A DNA stretch of 39,927 bases. Source: Streptomyces milbemycinicus. Lineage in GTDB: Bacteria > Actinomycetota > Actinomycetes > Streptomycetales > Streptomycetaceae. The stretch spans positions 1 to 39,927 of the forward strand of contig NZ_MUNE01000272.1 of the NCBI RefSeq assembly GCF_002154605.1. Direction: 5' to 3'. The position numbers and the translations under genes are program-made. The first letter of the stretch is position 1; every line of letters starts with the position of its first letter. Under the pieces are notes generated by a model, which made no database searches, was not told where the DNA came from, and saw nothing but the letters and a program-made list of their open reading frames with translations. Below are positions 1 to 7,733 of the stretch, piece after piece.

Positions 1-86
1 CCCCACCAACCTCCCCACGCCCCACCAACTTCCCCGTGGTTCCCACGACGACTCCTGTCCGGCAACGTCCAACGAAGGACCCGCCC
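1..86 (+). promoter_or_regulatory. Upstream region of catabolic operon with C-rich direct repeat
   Basis: This leader precedes the first transporter gene. Two 16-base copies of a C-rich sequence (CCCCACCAACCTCCCC and CCCCACCAACTTCCCC, one mismatch) lie at 1-16 and 20-35 with a 19-base period. They could be a regulator target or part of a repeat cut by the window edge. GAAGGA at 74-79 is the ribosome binding site for the ATG at 87. No -35/-10 pair could be assigned with confidence. Confidence 0.35.
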
Positions 87-1487
87 ATGTCGAAAACACA
101 GGCAGCGCCGCCCGCTCGCGGCTGGCGCACGGAGATCACCCGAATCCAATGGCTCGTCCTGCTGGGGACGACGATGGGCTGGGCCCTGGACGGCTTCGCC
201 GGAAGCCTCTACGCACTGGTCCTCGGCCCGGCCATGACCGAGCTGCTGCCGCACAGCGGTGTCGCGGTGGACCCCGACGCCATCGGGTTCTACGGCGGGC
301 TGACCGTGGCCCTGTTCCTCGCCGGCTGGGCGGTCGGCGGGCTTCTGTTCGGCATGCTCGCCGACTACTTCGGACGGGTCCGGGTGCTGTCCGCCGGCAT
401 CGTCACCTACGCGGTGTTCACCGCGCTGGCGGCGTTCGCCGACACCTGGTGGCAACTCGGTGTCCTGCGGTTCGTCGCCGGGCTCGGCTCGGGCGTCGAG
501 GCCCCGGTCGGTGCCGCGCTGGTGGCCGAGGTATGGCGCAACCGCTACCGGGCGCGGGCCTGTGGCGTGATGATGTCCGGCTACGCCGCCGGCTTCTTCA
601 TCGCCGCGCTCGCCTACCAGCTGCTCGGCGACCACGGCTGGCGGCTGATGATGGGCATCGCGGTGGCGCCCGCCCTCCTCGTGTGGTTCATCCGCCGCTA
701 CGTTCCCGAACCCCCGGAGATCCAGGGCGCCATCGCGGCACGCCGGACACGTAAGTCACAGGGGCAGGCCGCCGTGGCGGACCAGTTCGTCCTGCGCCGG
801 CTGCTCGCCGCGCCGTTGCTGAGCAGGACGGCGATCTGCACAACGCTGGCCACCGGCTCGCTGATCGCCTTCTGGAGCGTATCGACCTGGTATCCCCAGA
901 TCATCCGCCAGATGACCGCCGCCGGCGCGATGTCCCCCGAGACCGCCAACAGCCGCGTCGCGGTCGCCTCGATGTTGTTCAACGCCGGCGGCGTCCTCGG
1001 CTATGCCTCATGGGGTTTCCTCGCCGACGCGTTCGGGCGGCGCAAGGCCTTCGCCATCAGCTTCGCCGTCTCCGCTGTGAGCGTCGGCTATCTCTTCCCC
1101 TTCCACCACGGCTACGGCGAGTTCCTTCTCGCCCTGCCAGTCGTCGGGTTCGGCATGTTCGGAGCTCTGTCGGGCACCTTCGTCTACGGTCCCGAACTCT
1201 TCCCGCCCAGTGTGCGCGCCACCGGAATGGCCCTGTGCAACAGCATCGGCCGGTCCATCACCGCGGCCGGCCCGCTGGTGGCCGGCGTCATGGCCGCCTC
1301 GTGGTTCGGCGGAGACCTGGGTCTGGCCACCACCTGTGTCGCCGCGGTCGGACTGATCGCCGTGGCCGGACTCGCCTTCGCACCGGAGACCCGCGGAGCC
1401 GAGCTCCCGACCGACCCCATCGACCTCGGCCCGGACCGGGCGCAACCGCCGACCGGGCCGATCACCAGCAAGGAGATGTACACATGA
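87..1487 (+). CDS. MFS transporter, aromatic/metabolite acid:H+ symporter type
   Basis: A 466-residue major facilitator superfamily permease with about 12 hydrophobic segments. The loop 2-3 signature is visible as GMLADYFGR, and a second copy in the C-terminal half reads FLADAFGRRKA. A GWRLMM-type segment after helix 6 and a hydrophilic central loop (about residues 205-240) fit the sugar/aromatic-acid symporter subfamilies. I start it at ATG 87, which has GAAGGA eight bases upstream, rather than the in-frame GTG at 36. It is the first gene of an operon with a hydroxylase, cupin and decarboxylase-like amidohydrolase, so import of the pathway substrate is the likely role (inference). Its stop overlaps the next start in an ATGA junction. 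Confidence 0.88.
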   Translation: MSKTQAAPPARGWRTEITRIQWLVLLGTTMGWALDGFAGSLYALVLGPAMTELLPHSGVAVDPDAIGFYGGLTVALFLAGWAVGGLLFGMLADYFGRVRVLSAGIVTYAVFTALAAFADTWWQLGVLRFVAGLGSGVEAPVGAALVAEVWRNRYRARACGVMMSGYAAGFFIAALAYQLLGDHGWRLMMGIAVAPALLVWFIRRYVPEPPEIQGAIAARRTRKSQGQAAVADQFVLRRLLAAPLLSRTAICTTLATGSLIAFWSVSTWYPQIIRQMTAAGAMSPETANSRVAVASMLFNAGGVLGYASWGFLADAFGRRKAFAISFAVSAVSVGYLFPFHHGYGEFLLALPVVGFGMFGALSGTFVYGPELFPPSVRATGMALCNSIGRSITAAGPLVAGVMAASWFGGDLGLATTCVAAVGLIAVAGLAFAPETRGAELPTDPIDLGPDRAQPPTGPITSKEMYT

Positions 1488-2674
1488 ACACGTACGACGG
1501 CGCCACCGCCGTGGTCATCGGCGGATCGATCGGCGGGCTCACCACCGCGCTCCTCCTGCGCGACCTGGGCTTCACGGTCGATGTCTTCGAGCGGACCCCC
1601 ACCGCACTCGACGGACGCGGAAGCGGCATCGTGCTGCAGCCGGACACCCTGCGCTGGTTCACCGAGCGCAGTGAGCAGCATCCGCAGGACCTCAGCACCT
1701 CCACGGACTGGGTGCAGTACCTGGACACCGACAACCAGATCGTGCACCGCGAGCGACGGACCTGGAGCTACACCTCGTGGGGCACGTTCTACCGCGCTCT
1801 GCTCGGCGACTTCGGATCCGACCACTACCATCTGGGCGAGTACGCCTGCGGTTTCGACCAGGACGAGCGATCCGTCACGGTTCGGTTCGTGAGCGGGCGT
1901 GAGGTGACGGCGGACCTGGTGGTCTTTGCCGATGGAATCACCTCCATCGGGCGCCGGCGCCTCGACCCGGCCGCGGATCTCAGCTACTCGGGATACATCG
2001 GCTGGCGCGGCACGGTCCCGGAGAAGGACCTGTCCGAGGGCGCCCGTGAGCTGCTGAAGGACTCCATCACCTACACCGTGGTGCCCCATTCGCACATCAC
2101 GCTCTATCCGATCCCCGGCGAAGGCGGGACCGGGCCACAGGACCGGCTCATGAACTACGTCTGGTACCGGAACACGCCCGAGGGCCCCGAATTGTCCGAG
2201 ATGCTGATCGACAAGCGCGGCTTCCCCGGCACGGTGTCCATCCATCCCTCCCAGGTCCAGGACCGCTACGTGGCCGAGATGCGGGATGCCGCGCGACGGA
2301 TGCTGTCCCCCGCGGCAGCCGAGGTCGTGACCGCCACGGCCACGCCGTACATCCAGGTCGTCTCCGATGTGCGCGCGTCCCGGATGGCCGAGGGCCGGGC
2401 GGCCCTGATCGGCGACGCCGCGTGTGCCGCCCGGCCGCACGCCGCGGCCGGCACCGCGAAAGCAGCGGCCGACGCCTGGGCCCTGGTCGGCGCGCTCCGG
2501 GAGGCGGAGGGCGATATCGGCGCCGCCCTGCGCAAGTGGGAGCCGGTCCAGCTCGAACTCAGCGCCCGGCTGCTGGAGCGGGTCGTCGCCATGGGCGAGC
2601 GGTCCCAGTTCTCGAACACCTGGAAGCCCGGCGACCCGAGCCTGCGATTCGGGCTGTACGGCCCTGGGCGGTGA
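1484..2674 (+). CDS. FAD-dependent aromatic hydroxylase, 2,6-dihydroxypyridine-hydroxylase-like
   Basis: A 396-residue group A flavoprotein monooxygenase. The N-terminus has the FAD-binding fold VIGGSIGG followed by an acidic end (DVFER). A middle segment reads GYIGWRGTVPE, and the C-terminal second FAD motif is GDAAC followed by RPHAAAGTAKAAADAW. Those segments and the length match dihydroxypyridine 3-hydroxylases of nicotine/nicotinate catabolism better than generic salicylate hydroxylases (family knowledge). It should use NAD(P)H and O2 to hydroxylate an electron-rich ring. The start ATG 1484 has AAGGAG at 1470-1475 and overlaps the transporter stop. The true substrate cannot be read from sequence; a phenolic acid is possible instead of a pyridine. 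Confidence 0.87.
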   Translation: MNTYDGATAVVIGGSIGGLTTALLLRDLGFTVDVFERTPTALDGRGSGIVLQPDTLRWFTERSEQHPQDLSTSTDWVQYLDTDNQIVHRERRTWSYTSWGTFYRALLGDFGSDHYHLGEYACGFDQDERSVTVRFVSGREVTADLVVFADGITSIGRRRLDPAADLSYSGYIGWRGTVPEKDLSEGARELLKDSITYTVVPHSHITLYPIPGEGGTGPQDRLMNYVWYRNTPEGPELSEMLIDKRGFPGTVSIHPSQVQDRYVAEMRDAARRMLSPAAAEVVTATATPYIQVVSDVRASRMAEGRAALIGDAACAARPHAAAGTAKAAADAWALVGALREAEGDIGAALRKWEPVQLELSARLLERVVAMGERSQFSNTWKPGDPSLRFGLYGPGR

Positions 2675-2722
2675 CTCCCACGGATACGCCTCGACCCACC
2701 ACGGAACACACCCAAGGAGAAA

Positions 2723-3196
2723 ATGATGACCAGTGACAACTTTCTCGCGGATCTGCCTCTGGCAGGCGACCTCGTCGCCGGCGGATTCGACGGATGGCCG
2801 CAGGAGTTGCGCGCGGAGTTCGAGGCGCACTCCCACGACGGCCGGGTCGGCTCCCGGCTGCTGAGCGAGACACCGCGGGTGCGGGTCTGGGAGATCCGGC
2901 TCGCCCCCGGCGAGCGCTGGCACGCCCACCGGCATGTCCTCGACTACTTCTGGACCGCGGTGAACGTCGGCCGCAGTCGCCAGCACACGCACGACGGAAC
3001 GACCCGGGAGGTCTCCTACAACGCCGGGGAGACCCGCCACTTCACCTTCGGCCCGGGTGAATACCTGCTGCACGACATCGAGAACGTCGGCGACACCGAA
3101 CTCGTCTTCACCACCGTCGAACACCTGGACAGCGCCAACGCGCCGCTGGACATCCACGGCGATGCGTCGGACGCCCGGCAGGAGGGACAGGCGTGA
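2723..3196 (+). CDS. Small cupin protein, BauB-like
   Basis: A single-domain cupin of 157 residues. The first metal-site region reads ERWHAHRHVLDYFW and the second GPGEYLLHDIENVG, giving three clustered histidines plus one in motif 2. The classic glutamate of motif 1 is not evident. It resembles the small cupins found beside catabolic genes such as BauB rather than 3-hydroxyanthranilate dioxygenase, although a cupin next to an ACMSD-like enzyme invites that comparison. AAGGAG at 2714-2719 supports ATG 2723; ATG 2726 is an alternative. Its stop overlaps the next GTG start. Possible roles are ring or side-chain dioxygenation, isomerisation, or a non-catalytic accessory (inference). Confidence 0.8.
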   Translation: MMTSDNFLADLPLAGDLVAGGFDGWPQELRAEFEAHSHDGRVGSRLLSETPRVRVWEIRLAPGERWHAHRHVLDYFWTAVNVGRSRQHTHDGTTREVSYNAGETRHFTFGPGEYLLHDIENVGDTELVFTTVEHLDSANAPLDIHGDASDARQEGQA

Positions 3197-4167
3197 TCAG
3201 CGCCCCACTCGCCGAGGGCGTCATCGACGTCCACGCCCACTGGCTGCCCACCGAGCTGTTCCACCTCCCCCCGGGGGCTCCGTACGGGGGTATGCACGAC
3301 CGCGACGGCGAACTCCACCTCGGGGACATCCCGCTGTCCATTCCGACCCGGGCGATGAGCGACGTCCCCGCGATCCTCCAGGACATGCGCGCCACGGGTG
3401 TGGGGGTGCGGGCCCTGTCCGCGCCACCGTTCGCGTTCCCCGTGGGCGGTGTGCCGGGGGCCGACAGGTATGTGACGGCGTTCAACGACGCGCTGTCCGC
3501 CGTGGTGTCCGACTCCGGTGGCAGGCTCGTGGGGCTCGGCTTGGCCGGGCTCGACGACGCCGACGAGGCCCGCGCCCAGATGGAGCGGCTGGCCCGGACC
3601 GACGGCATCGCCGGGATCGCGATCCCGCCGCTGCTCGCCGGCGGCTCGCTTGACCGGGGCATGCTGCGCCATATCCTCACCGAAGCCGCGGATCTCGACC
3701 TCGCCGTGCTCGTCCATCCCATGCAACTGCCCCGGCCGGAGTGGTCGGAGCACTACCTCTCCAACCTCGTGGGCAACCCCGTCGAGAGCGCCACCGCCGT
3801 CGCAGCGCTCATCCTGGGCGGCGTCAAGGAGCAGCTGCCGCGGCTGCGGATCTGCTTCGTACACGGCGGTGGCTGCGCACCGTGGCTGCTCGGCCGGTGG
3901 ACCCACGGCTGGCGGACCCGGGCCGATGTGCGCCGCCACTCGTCCCGGCCGCCGGCAGAAGTGTTCGGCGAGCTCTTCTTCGACAGCGTCACCCACGACC
4001 CCGGACCGCTGGGGCTGCTGGCCGCGCAGGCGTCCAAGGGCGGTGTCGTCTGCGGGAGCGACTACCCGTTCGACATGGCCCAGCCCGACCCTGTCCGCTT
4101 CGCCACCGACCACGGGCCCGACGCCGGAACGCTCACCGCCAACGCGCGGGCGTTCCTCGGGCTGTGA
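3193..4167 (+). CDS. Amidohydrolase family 2, ACMSD-like decarboxylase/hydrolase
   Basis: A 324-residue TIM-barrel amidohydrolase. The N-terminal metal motif DVHAHWLP, the mid-protein LVHPM, FVHGGG and the C-terminal CGSDYPFDM are those of the 2-amino-3-carboxymuconate semialdehyde decarboxylase family. That family includes gamma-resorcylate and 5-carboxyvanillate decarboxylases. All expected Zn/Mn ligands (HxH, two His, one Asp) are present, so it should be active. In context it would remove a carboxyl group from the ring-oxidised or ring-opened intermediate made by the upstream flavoenzyme. The GTG start at 3193 overlaps the cupin stop (GTGA) with GGAGGGAC just upstream. Confidence 0.88.
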   Translation: MISAPLAEGVIDVHAHWLPTELFHLPPGAPYGGMHDRDGELHLGDIPLSIPTRAMSDVPAILQDMRATGVGVRALSAPPFAFPVGGVPGADRYVTAFNDALSAVVSDSGGRLVGLGLAGLDDADEARAQMERLARTDGIAGIAIPPLLAGGSLDRGMLRHILTEAADLDLAVLVHPMQLPRPEWSEHYLSNLVGNPVESATAVAALILGGVKEQLPRLRICFVHGGGCAPWLLGRWTHGWRTRADVRRHSSRPPAEVFGELFFDSVTHDPGPLGLLAAQASKGGVVCGSDYPFDMAQPDPVRFATDHGPDAGTLTANARAFLGL

Positions 4168-4238
4168 CGGGCCCGGCGCCGAGACCGGCGGACAGACCGC
4201 TCCAGCCGTTCCAAGCCGTTCCGAGAAAGGAACCCACC

Positions 4239-5597
4239 GTGTCAGACATCTCCCTGGCCGAGCGCCAGGCGGTCAGAAAGGCCCTCAGACGGCTGGGCCC
4301 ATTGGTCCTGCTCCTGTACACGGCCGGCTATCTCGACCGCGTCAACGTCGGGACCGCCGCGCTGACGATGAACGCCGACCTCGGCATCAGCCCCTCTGCC
4401 TTCGGCTTCGCCATCGGGATCTTCTCGGCCGGCTACATCGCCCTGCAGGTCCCCGGCAACCTGGCGCTCAACCGGCTGGGCCCGCGGCGCTGGCTCGGTC
4501 TGCTCACCATGTCCTGGGGCGTCGTCGCCGCTCTGTCGAGCCTGATCCAGGGCGAGGGCAGTCTCATCGCGACCAGAATCGCCTTGGGTGCCGTCGAAGC
4601 AGGCATGCTCCCCGGGATGCTCATGTATCTGACGATCTGGTTCCCGCCCCGGATGCGCGGCCGGGTCACCGCTCTGGTGTGTCTGCCGTTCTACGCGATC
4701 CTGGGAACGCCGCTGTCAGCGGCCATCATCCAGTACGCCCACGGCGTGCTGGGAGTGGCCGGGTGGCGTTGGATGTTCATCCTGGAGGGGGTGCCGACGA
4801 TCATCCTCGGTCTGGTCCTGCTCCGTTTCCTGACCGACTCCCCGGCGACCGCCACCTGGCTCACCGAGCCGGAACGGGAGGCCCTGCTCCGGGTCACCAC
4901 GGCGGAGAACACCACGGAGAAGCCGAAGATCCGGTTCAGCGATGTTCTCGAGCGCCTGCGCGACCTCCGCCTGGTCACCCTCTCCGTGGGCGTCAGCCTT
5001 CTGTGGGTCGGCTTCGTCGCCATCACCTCGTTCCTTCCGCTGATCATCACCGGATTCGCCGAGCAGGCCCACACCAAGCTGAGCGTGCTCCAGACGGGCC
5101 TGCTGTCCGGGTCCGTCTACATCCCCGCCACGCTCGTCGCCCTGATCTGGGTGTCCAGCTCGGACCGGCGCAACGAGCGGGTGTGGCACGTGGCCTGCGG
5201 TGCGCTGCTGGCCGCCGGCGGCACCGTACTGGCCGCCAACACCACCGGTCTGTGGCTCACCCTGCTCGGTACGGTCCTGCTCACCTCCGGTATCTATGCC
5301 GCCCTCTTCCTGATGTGGCAGATCCCGGTCGGACACCTGCACGGCCCCGTCGCCATGTCCGTCGGCATCGCTCTCACCACGATGCTCGGCAACATCGGCA
5401 GCTTCCTGGCCCCCTACATCGTGGGATGGCTGCGCGACACGACCGGAAACTACAACAGCGGCCTGTACTTCATCGCCGCCTCGCTCATCGGCTGTGCCGT
5501 CGTCACCGTCGCCGGCAACCGGATACGGGCGCGCACCGCCGCCTCCCAGACCCCGGAACGGCACCACGACGACCTCGAAGAAGTCACCTCGCACTGA
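4239..5597 (+). CDS. MFS transporter, anion:cation symporter (ACS) family
   Basis: A 452-residue, 12-helix permease of the ACS type that imports small organic anions such as phthalate, glucarate or hydroxyphenylacetate. Diagnostic segments are LDRVNVGTAAL in helix 1, LNRLGPRRWLG after helix 2, EAGMLPGM in helix 4 and WFPPRMRGR after it. The GTG at 4239 is preceded by GAAAGGA (4225-4231) and gives the usual short cytoplasmic N-terminus. A second importer in one operon suggests two related substrates, or substrate uptake plus intermediate efflux/uptake (inference). It follows the amidohydrolase by about 70 bases. Confidence 0.88.
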   Translation: MSDISLAERQAVRKALRRLGPLVLLLYTAGYLDRVNVGTAALTMNADLGISPSAFGFAIGIFSAGYIALQVPGNLALNRLGPRRWLGLLTMSWGVVAALSSLIQGEGSLIATRIALGAVEAGMLPGMLMYLTIWFPPRMRGRVTALVCLPFYAILGTPLSAAIIQYAHGVLGVAGWRWMFILEGVPTIILGLVLLRFLTDSPATATWLTEPEREALLRVTTAENTTEKPKIRFSDVLERLRDLRLVTLSVGVSLLWVGFVAITSFLPLIITGFAEQAHTKLSVLQTGLLSGSVYIPATLVALIWVSSSDRRNERVWHVACGALLAAGGTVLAANTTGLWLTLLGTVLLTSGIYAALFLMWQIPVGHLHGPVAMSVGIALTTMLGNIGSFLAPYIVGWLRDTTGNYNSGLYFIAASLIGCAVVTVAGNRIRARTAASQTPERHHDDLEEVTSH

Positions 5598-5613
5598 CGA
5601 AGGACGAAACACC

Positions 5614-6291
5614 TTGCTCACGATCGACCACATCTCGCTCGGGTCCCGCAACATCTACGCGGGCACCGAACAGCTCTGCACGGAAACAGGATTCGGGCAG
5701 TACGAGGGCGGCTGGTTCCCCCACCTCGGCATCGCCAATCGCATCGTCCCGCTCGGACCGGACCAGTACATCGAGGTCGAGAGCGTCATCGACGCCTACT
5801 CGCCGCACACCAACCCCAGCGCCCGCTGGTTCTACGACCAGATCGAGGGCGGTGATGTGTTCATCGGCTGGTGTCTGCGGGTCGACACGCGCGACGAGTT
5901 GCAGAAGCTGGCCGAGCACTTCGGCACCGACATCATCGACATGCCCCTGCGCAAGCGGACGGACGGCGTGCAGCGCAACGCGATCCGTGTCCCCGAGACG
6001 ATTCCCTGCTGGCAGCGGGGTGTACCCAACGTGTTCCTGATCGAAGACCTCTCCGAGCACCCGGGGGCACAGCCGCGCGAAGGACAGCGGAACACGCCCC
6101 AGGGGATCACCTGGATGGAGGTCGGCGGCACCGAGGCGGATATGCGTGCGTGGCTGGGCGACGGCGCGGCCGACCTTCCCTTGAAGTACAACGGCGGACG
6201 TCCCGGTCTGTACGCGGTCGCCGTCGCCACGGACGAGGGCGAGGTGGTGATCCGCCGCACGGCGGTCACCGAGCCCCGACAGCCGGTGTGA
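5614..6291 (+). CDS. VOC/glyoxalase-3-like domain protein
   Basis: A 225-residue protein with a vicinal-oxygen-chelate-type N-terminal half (DHISLGSRNIYAGTEQL, then GGWFPHLGIANR and YIEVESV). This looks like the glyoxalase-like domain PF13468 used in several aromatic catabolic clusters. The start is an unusual TTG at 5614, chosen because GAAGGA lies at 5599-5604, nine bases upstream, and homology begins there; upstream codons in frame run inside the transporter gene. It is the last gene of the operon and is followed by a palindromic hairpin. It could be an isomerase, hydrolase or a ring-cleavage enzyme. No other ring-cleaving dioxygenase is visible in the operon. Confidence 0.72.
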   Translation: MLTIDHISLGSRNIYAGTEQLCTETGFGQYEGGWFPHLGIANRIVPLGPDQYIEVESVIDAYSPHTNPSARWFYDQIEGGDVFIGWCLRVDTRDELQKLAEHFGTDIIDMPLRKRTDGVQRNAIRVPETIPCWQRGVPNVFLIEDLSEHPGAQPREGQRNTPQGITWMEVGGTEADMRAWLGDGAADLPLKYNGGRPGLYAVAVATDEGEVVIRRTAVTEPRQPV

Positions 6292-6297
6292 ACCCGC

Positions 6298-6320
6298 CGT
6301 CCCGGCGGGCCCGCCGGGGC
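6298..6320 (+). terminator. GC-rich palindromic hairpin after catabolic operon
   Basis: CCCGGCGGGCCCGCCGGG at 6301-6318 is a perfect 18-base palindrome beginning nine bases after the VOC gene stop. It lacks a T-run, as many actinobacterial terminators do. It also sits where the minus-strand fragment at 6338 would finish, so it may act for both strands. Confidence 0.6.
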
Positions 6321-6337
6321 TTGGCACGCGGGGAGAC

Positions 6338-6493
6338 TACAGCCCCCGTCCAGGAGTCGCCCGCCCGAGACGCCCCAGCGCGCGGGCGACCGCGGCCGCG
6401 GTGACACCGTCGGCCCGGTTGTCGAACACCAGCCGGTGGCCGCTCGACCAGCGGCACACGTTGTCCGAGTCCACCTGGATCTGCACCACCACG
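6338..6493 (-). pseudogene. Short coding-like scrap, unidentified C-terminal fragment
   Basis: Minus-strand frame of about 51 codons ending in TAG at 6338-6340, with strongly G/C third positions and amino-acid content that looks like real protein (pieces VQIQVDSDNVCRW and ADGVTAAAVARALGRL). Three consecutive GTG codons at its start could serve as initiators, but no ribosome binding site is convincing. I do not recognise the family. It lies between the catabolic operon and a DeoR fragment on the other strand, so I read it as the tail of a lost gene. A genuine small protein is possible. Confidence 0.3.
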
Positions 6494-6497
6494 GGCT

Positions 6498-6665
6498 CGA
6501 CATGGCGCGGCCAGGGAGGCGTCTTCCTCGGTCGCGCTGCTCGCCGACAGCACGAAGTGGGGCACCGTCGAGCGGTTCAACGTGACCGCCCTCGACAGGC
6601 TCGAGACCATCGTGACCGACGAGAGGCTCCCGTGTGCGGCCGTCAGTCCACGCGCCGCAGGCCAC
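6498..6665 (+). pseudogene. DeoR-family repressor C-terminal fragment
   Basis: In plus-strand frame 3 the sequence reads through SVALLADSTKWGTVERF, then ALDRLETIVTDERLP and RAAGHRVT. The LADSTKWG core followed by a 'LDRLETIVTDERLP' segment is the conserved C-terminus of DeoR-type sugar-phosphate-responsive repressors. The helix-turn-helix and most of the effector domain are absent, there is no start codon, and the frame runs on antisense into the thioesterase gene without its own proper end. This is therefore a remnant left by deletion. Together with the minus-strand scrap beside it, it marks a recombination scar filling most of the 415-base gap 6292-6706. Confidence 0.55.
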
Positions 6666-6706
6666 CGGGTCACGCCGAGCTCCGACGCGACATGGTCGAC
6701 CGCGCG

Positions 6707-7534
6707 CTACGCGCCTTCGTCCGACACCTCGCGGCGCGGCTGCGGGCGCACCGTGAGCGCCTGCTGCGCATATCCGACCGGGCCGTGCAGGTCGTGCAGA
6801 ACCGTGCTGGTGACACCCAGCCCCGTGGCCCCGAAGACGACCGTGGTGTCCAGCCCGGTCCAACGCCCCTCGGGCCGCCGGTAGAGGTGCACGGACATGT
6901 CGACGTTCGGGTACATCCACTGCGTGGGCGGCTGTCGTACGGCGATGCCGTTGGCGGTGTCGACAAGTGCGATGTAGTTCGCCAACGGGCCGCTTTGCTC
7001 ACCGTGGACCAGCGCCAGCGGAGTGGAGACCCAGGCCGTGGTGCGGCCGGGGCGCGGTGTGCCGACGGGCCTCAGGTCCAGGGACGCGATATAGCCGCCC
7101 GGCCACTGCTCGGACAGGGCCCAGCCGTCGAGCGGTTCGGGCGAGGGCAGCGCCGCGGGTTCACCGCCTGCCACGGCGCTGGTGTCCTGCCCGGCCAGGA
7201 GCCAGGCACGGGCGCGTACGACGTTACGTTCGGCGATGGTGACCGTCGCCTCGACGAGTTCTATGGTGCGGCCGGGCCTGACCGTCTCCACGGAGATGTG
7301 ACACTCGTCGAGGGCGATCCGCCCGAGGATGTCGAAGCTCAAGCGGCTGAACAGCATGTCCGGCCGTGTTTCGGAGTCGAGGTGGCGCTCCATGGCGTGG
7401 ACGACAAGGCCACCGAGCGGGCTGAAGTGCTGCTCGTCCGTGCTCCAGGCCCCGCTCGCATGGGCGGTCGGCTTGTACCGCCCCTCGTCGATGCGCTCGT
7501 AATAACTCGGCACGGTCCACGCGTCCTCGGTCAA
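6707..7534 (-). CDS. Acyl-CoA thioesterase-like double-hotdog protein
   Basis: A 275-residue protein resembling the TesB-like thioesterase-superfamily proteins of actinobacteria. Recognisable parts are the N-terminal hotdog (HFSPLGGLVVHAMERH, then LFSRLSFDILGRI and TVRPGRTIELVEATV) and the C-terminal hotdog (LANYIALVDTANGIAV, then MYPNVDMSVHLYR and VFGATGLGVTSTVLHD). It probably hydrolyses or binds acyl-CoA esters. The start is TTG 7532-7534 with GGAGAGA about seven bases upstream on the minus strand. It stands alone, convergent with the DeoR scrap. Substrate unknown. Confidence 0.75.
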   Translation of the reverse strand: MTEDAWTVPSYYERIDEGRYKPTAHASGAWSTDEQHFSPLGGLVVHAMERHLDSETRPDMLFSRLSFDILGRIALDECHISVETVRPGRTIELVEATVTIAERNVVRARAWLLAGQDTSAVAGGEPAALPSPEPLDGWALSEQWPGGYIASLDLRPVGTPRPGRTTAWVSTPLALVHGEQSGPLANYIALVDTANGIAVRQPPTQWMYPNVDMSVHLYRRPEGRWTGLDTTVVFGATGLGVTSTVLHDLHGPVGYAQQALTVRPQPRREVSDEGA

Positions 7535-7690
7535 CGACGTTCTCTCCGCTCAGCACGACACCCACCGGCACCAATCGGCCGCCCGCCGCTCGGGCTGCTC
7601 CGTTCAATGCCGCCTACACCGACCTCAGCATAAGGGCGCCGGGGCGCGACGGGTCCACGCCCAGGGCCCGGTCGAGGGCCGGATACGATG

Positions 7691-7724
7691 GCCGTGGGCC
7701 GCCCTGGAACGTGCCGTGGGCCGC
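7691..7724. repeat. 12-base direct repeat
   Basis: GCCGTGGGCCGC occurs at 7691-7702 and again at 7713-7724, between the thioesterase start and the aldo/keto reductase stop. A small GTGCC/GGCAC inverted repeat (7711-7715, 7726-7730) overlaps the second copy and could help end the reductase transcript. No gene was seen in 7535-7733. Confidence 0.4.
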
Positions 7725-7733
7725 TGGCACTTC

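Noticed and set aside
1184..3157. 657-codon open frame on the minus strand
   Set aside because: It lies antisense to the hydroxylase, cupin and transporter genes and has the Arg/Gly/Ala-rich composition of GC-rich shadow frames.
2723..4167. Cupin plus ACMSD-like gene as a 3-hydroxyanthranilate dioxygenase/ACMSD pair
   Set aside because: The cupin lacks the segments typical of 3-hydroxyanthranilate dioxygenase and looks like BauB; the hydroxylase next to it fits pyridine or phenolic substrates instead.
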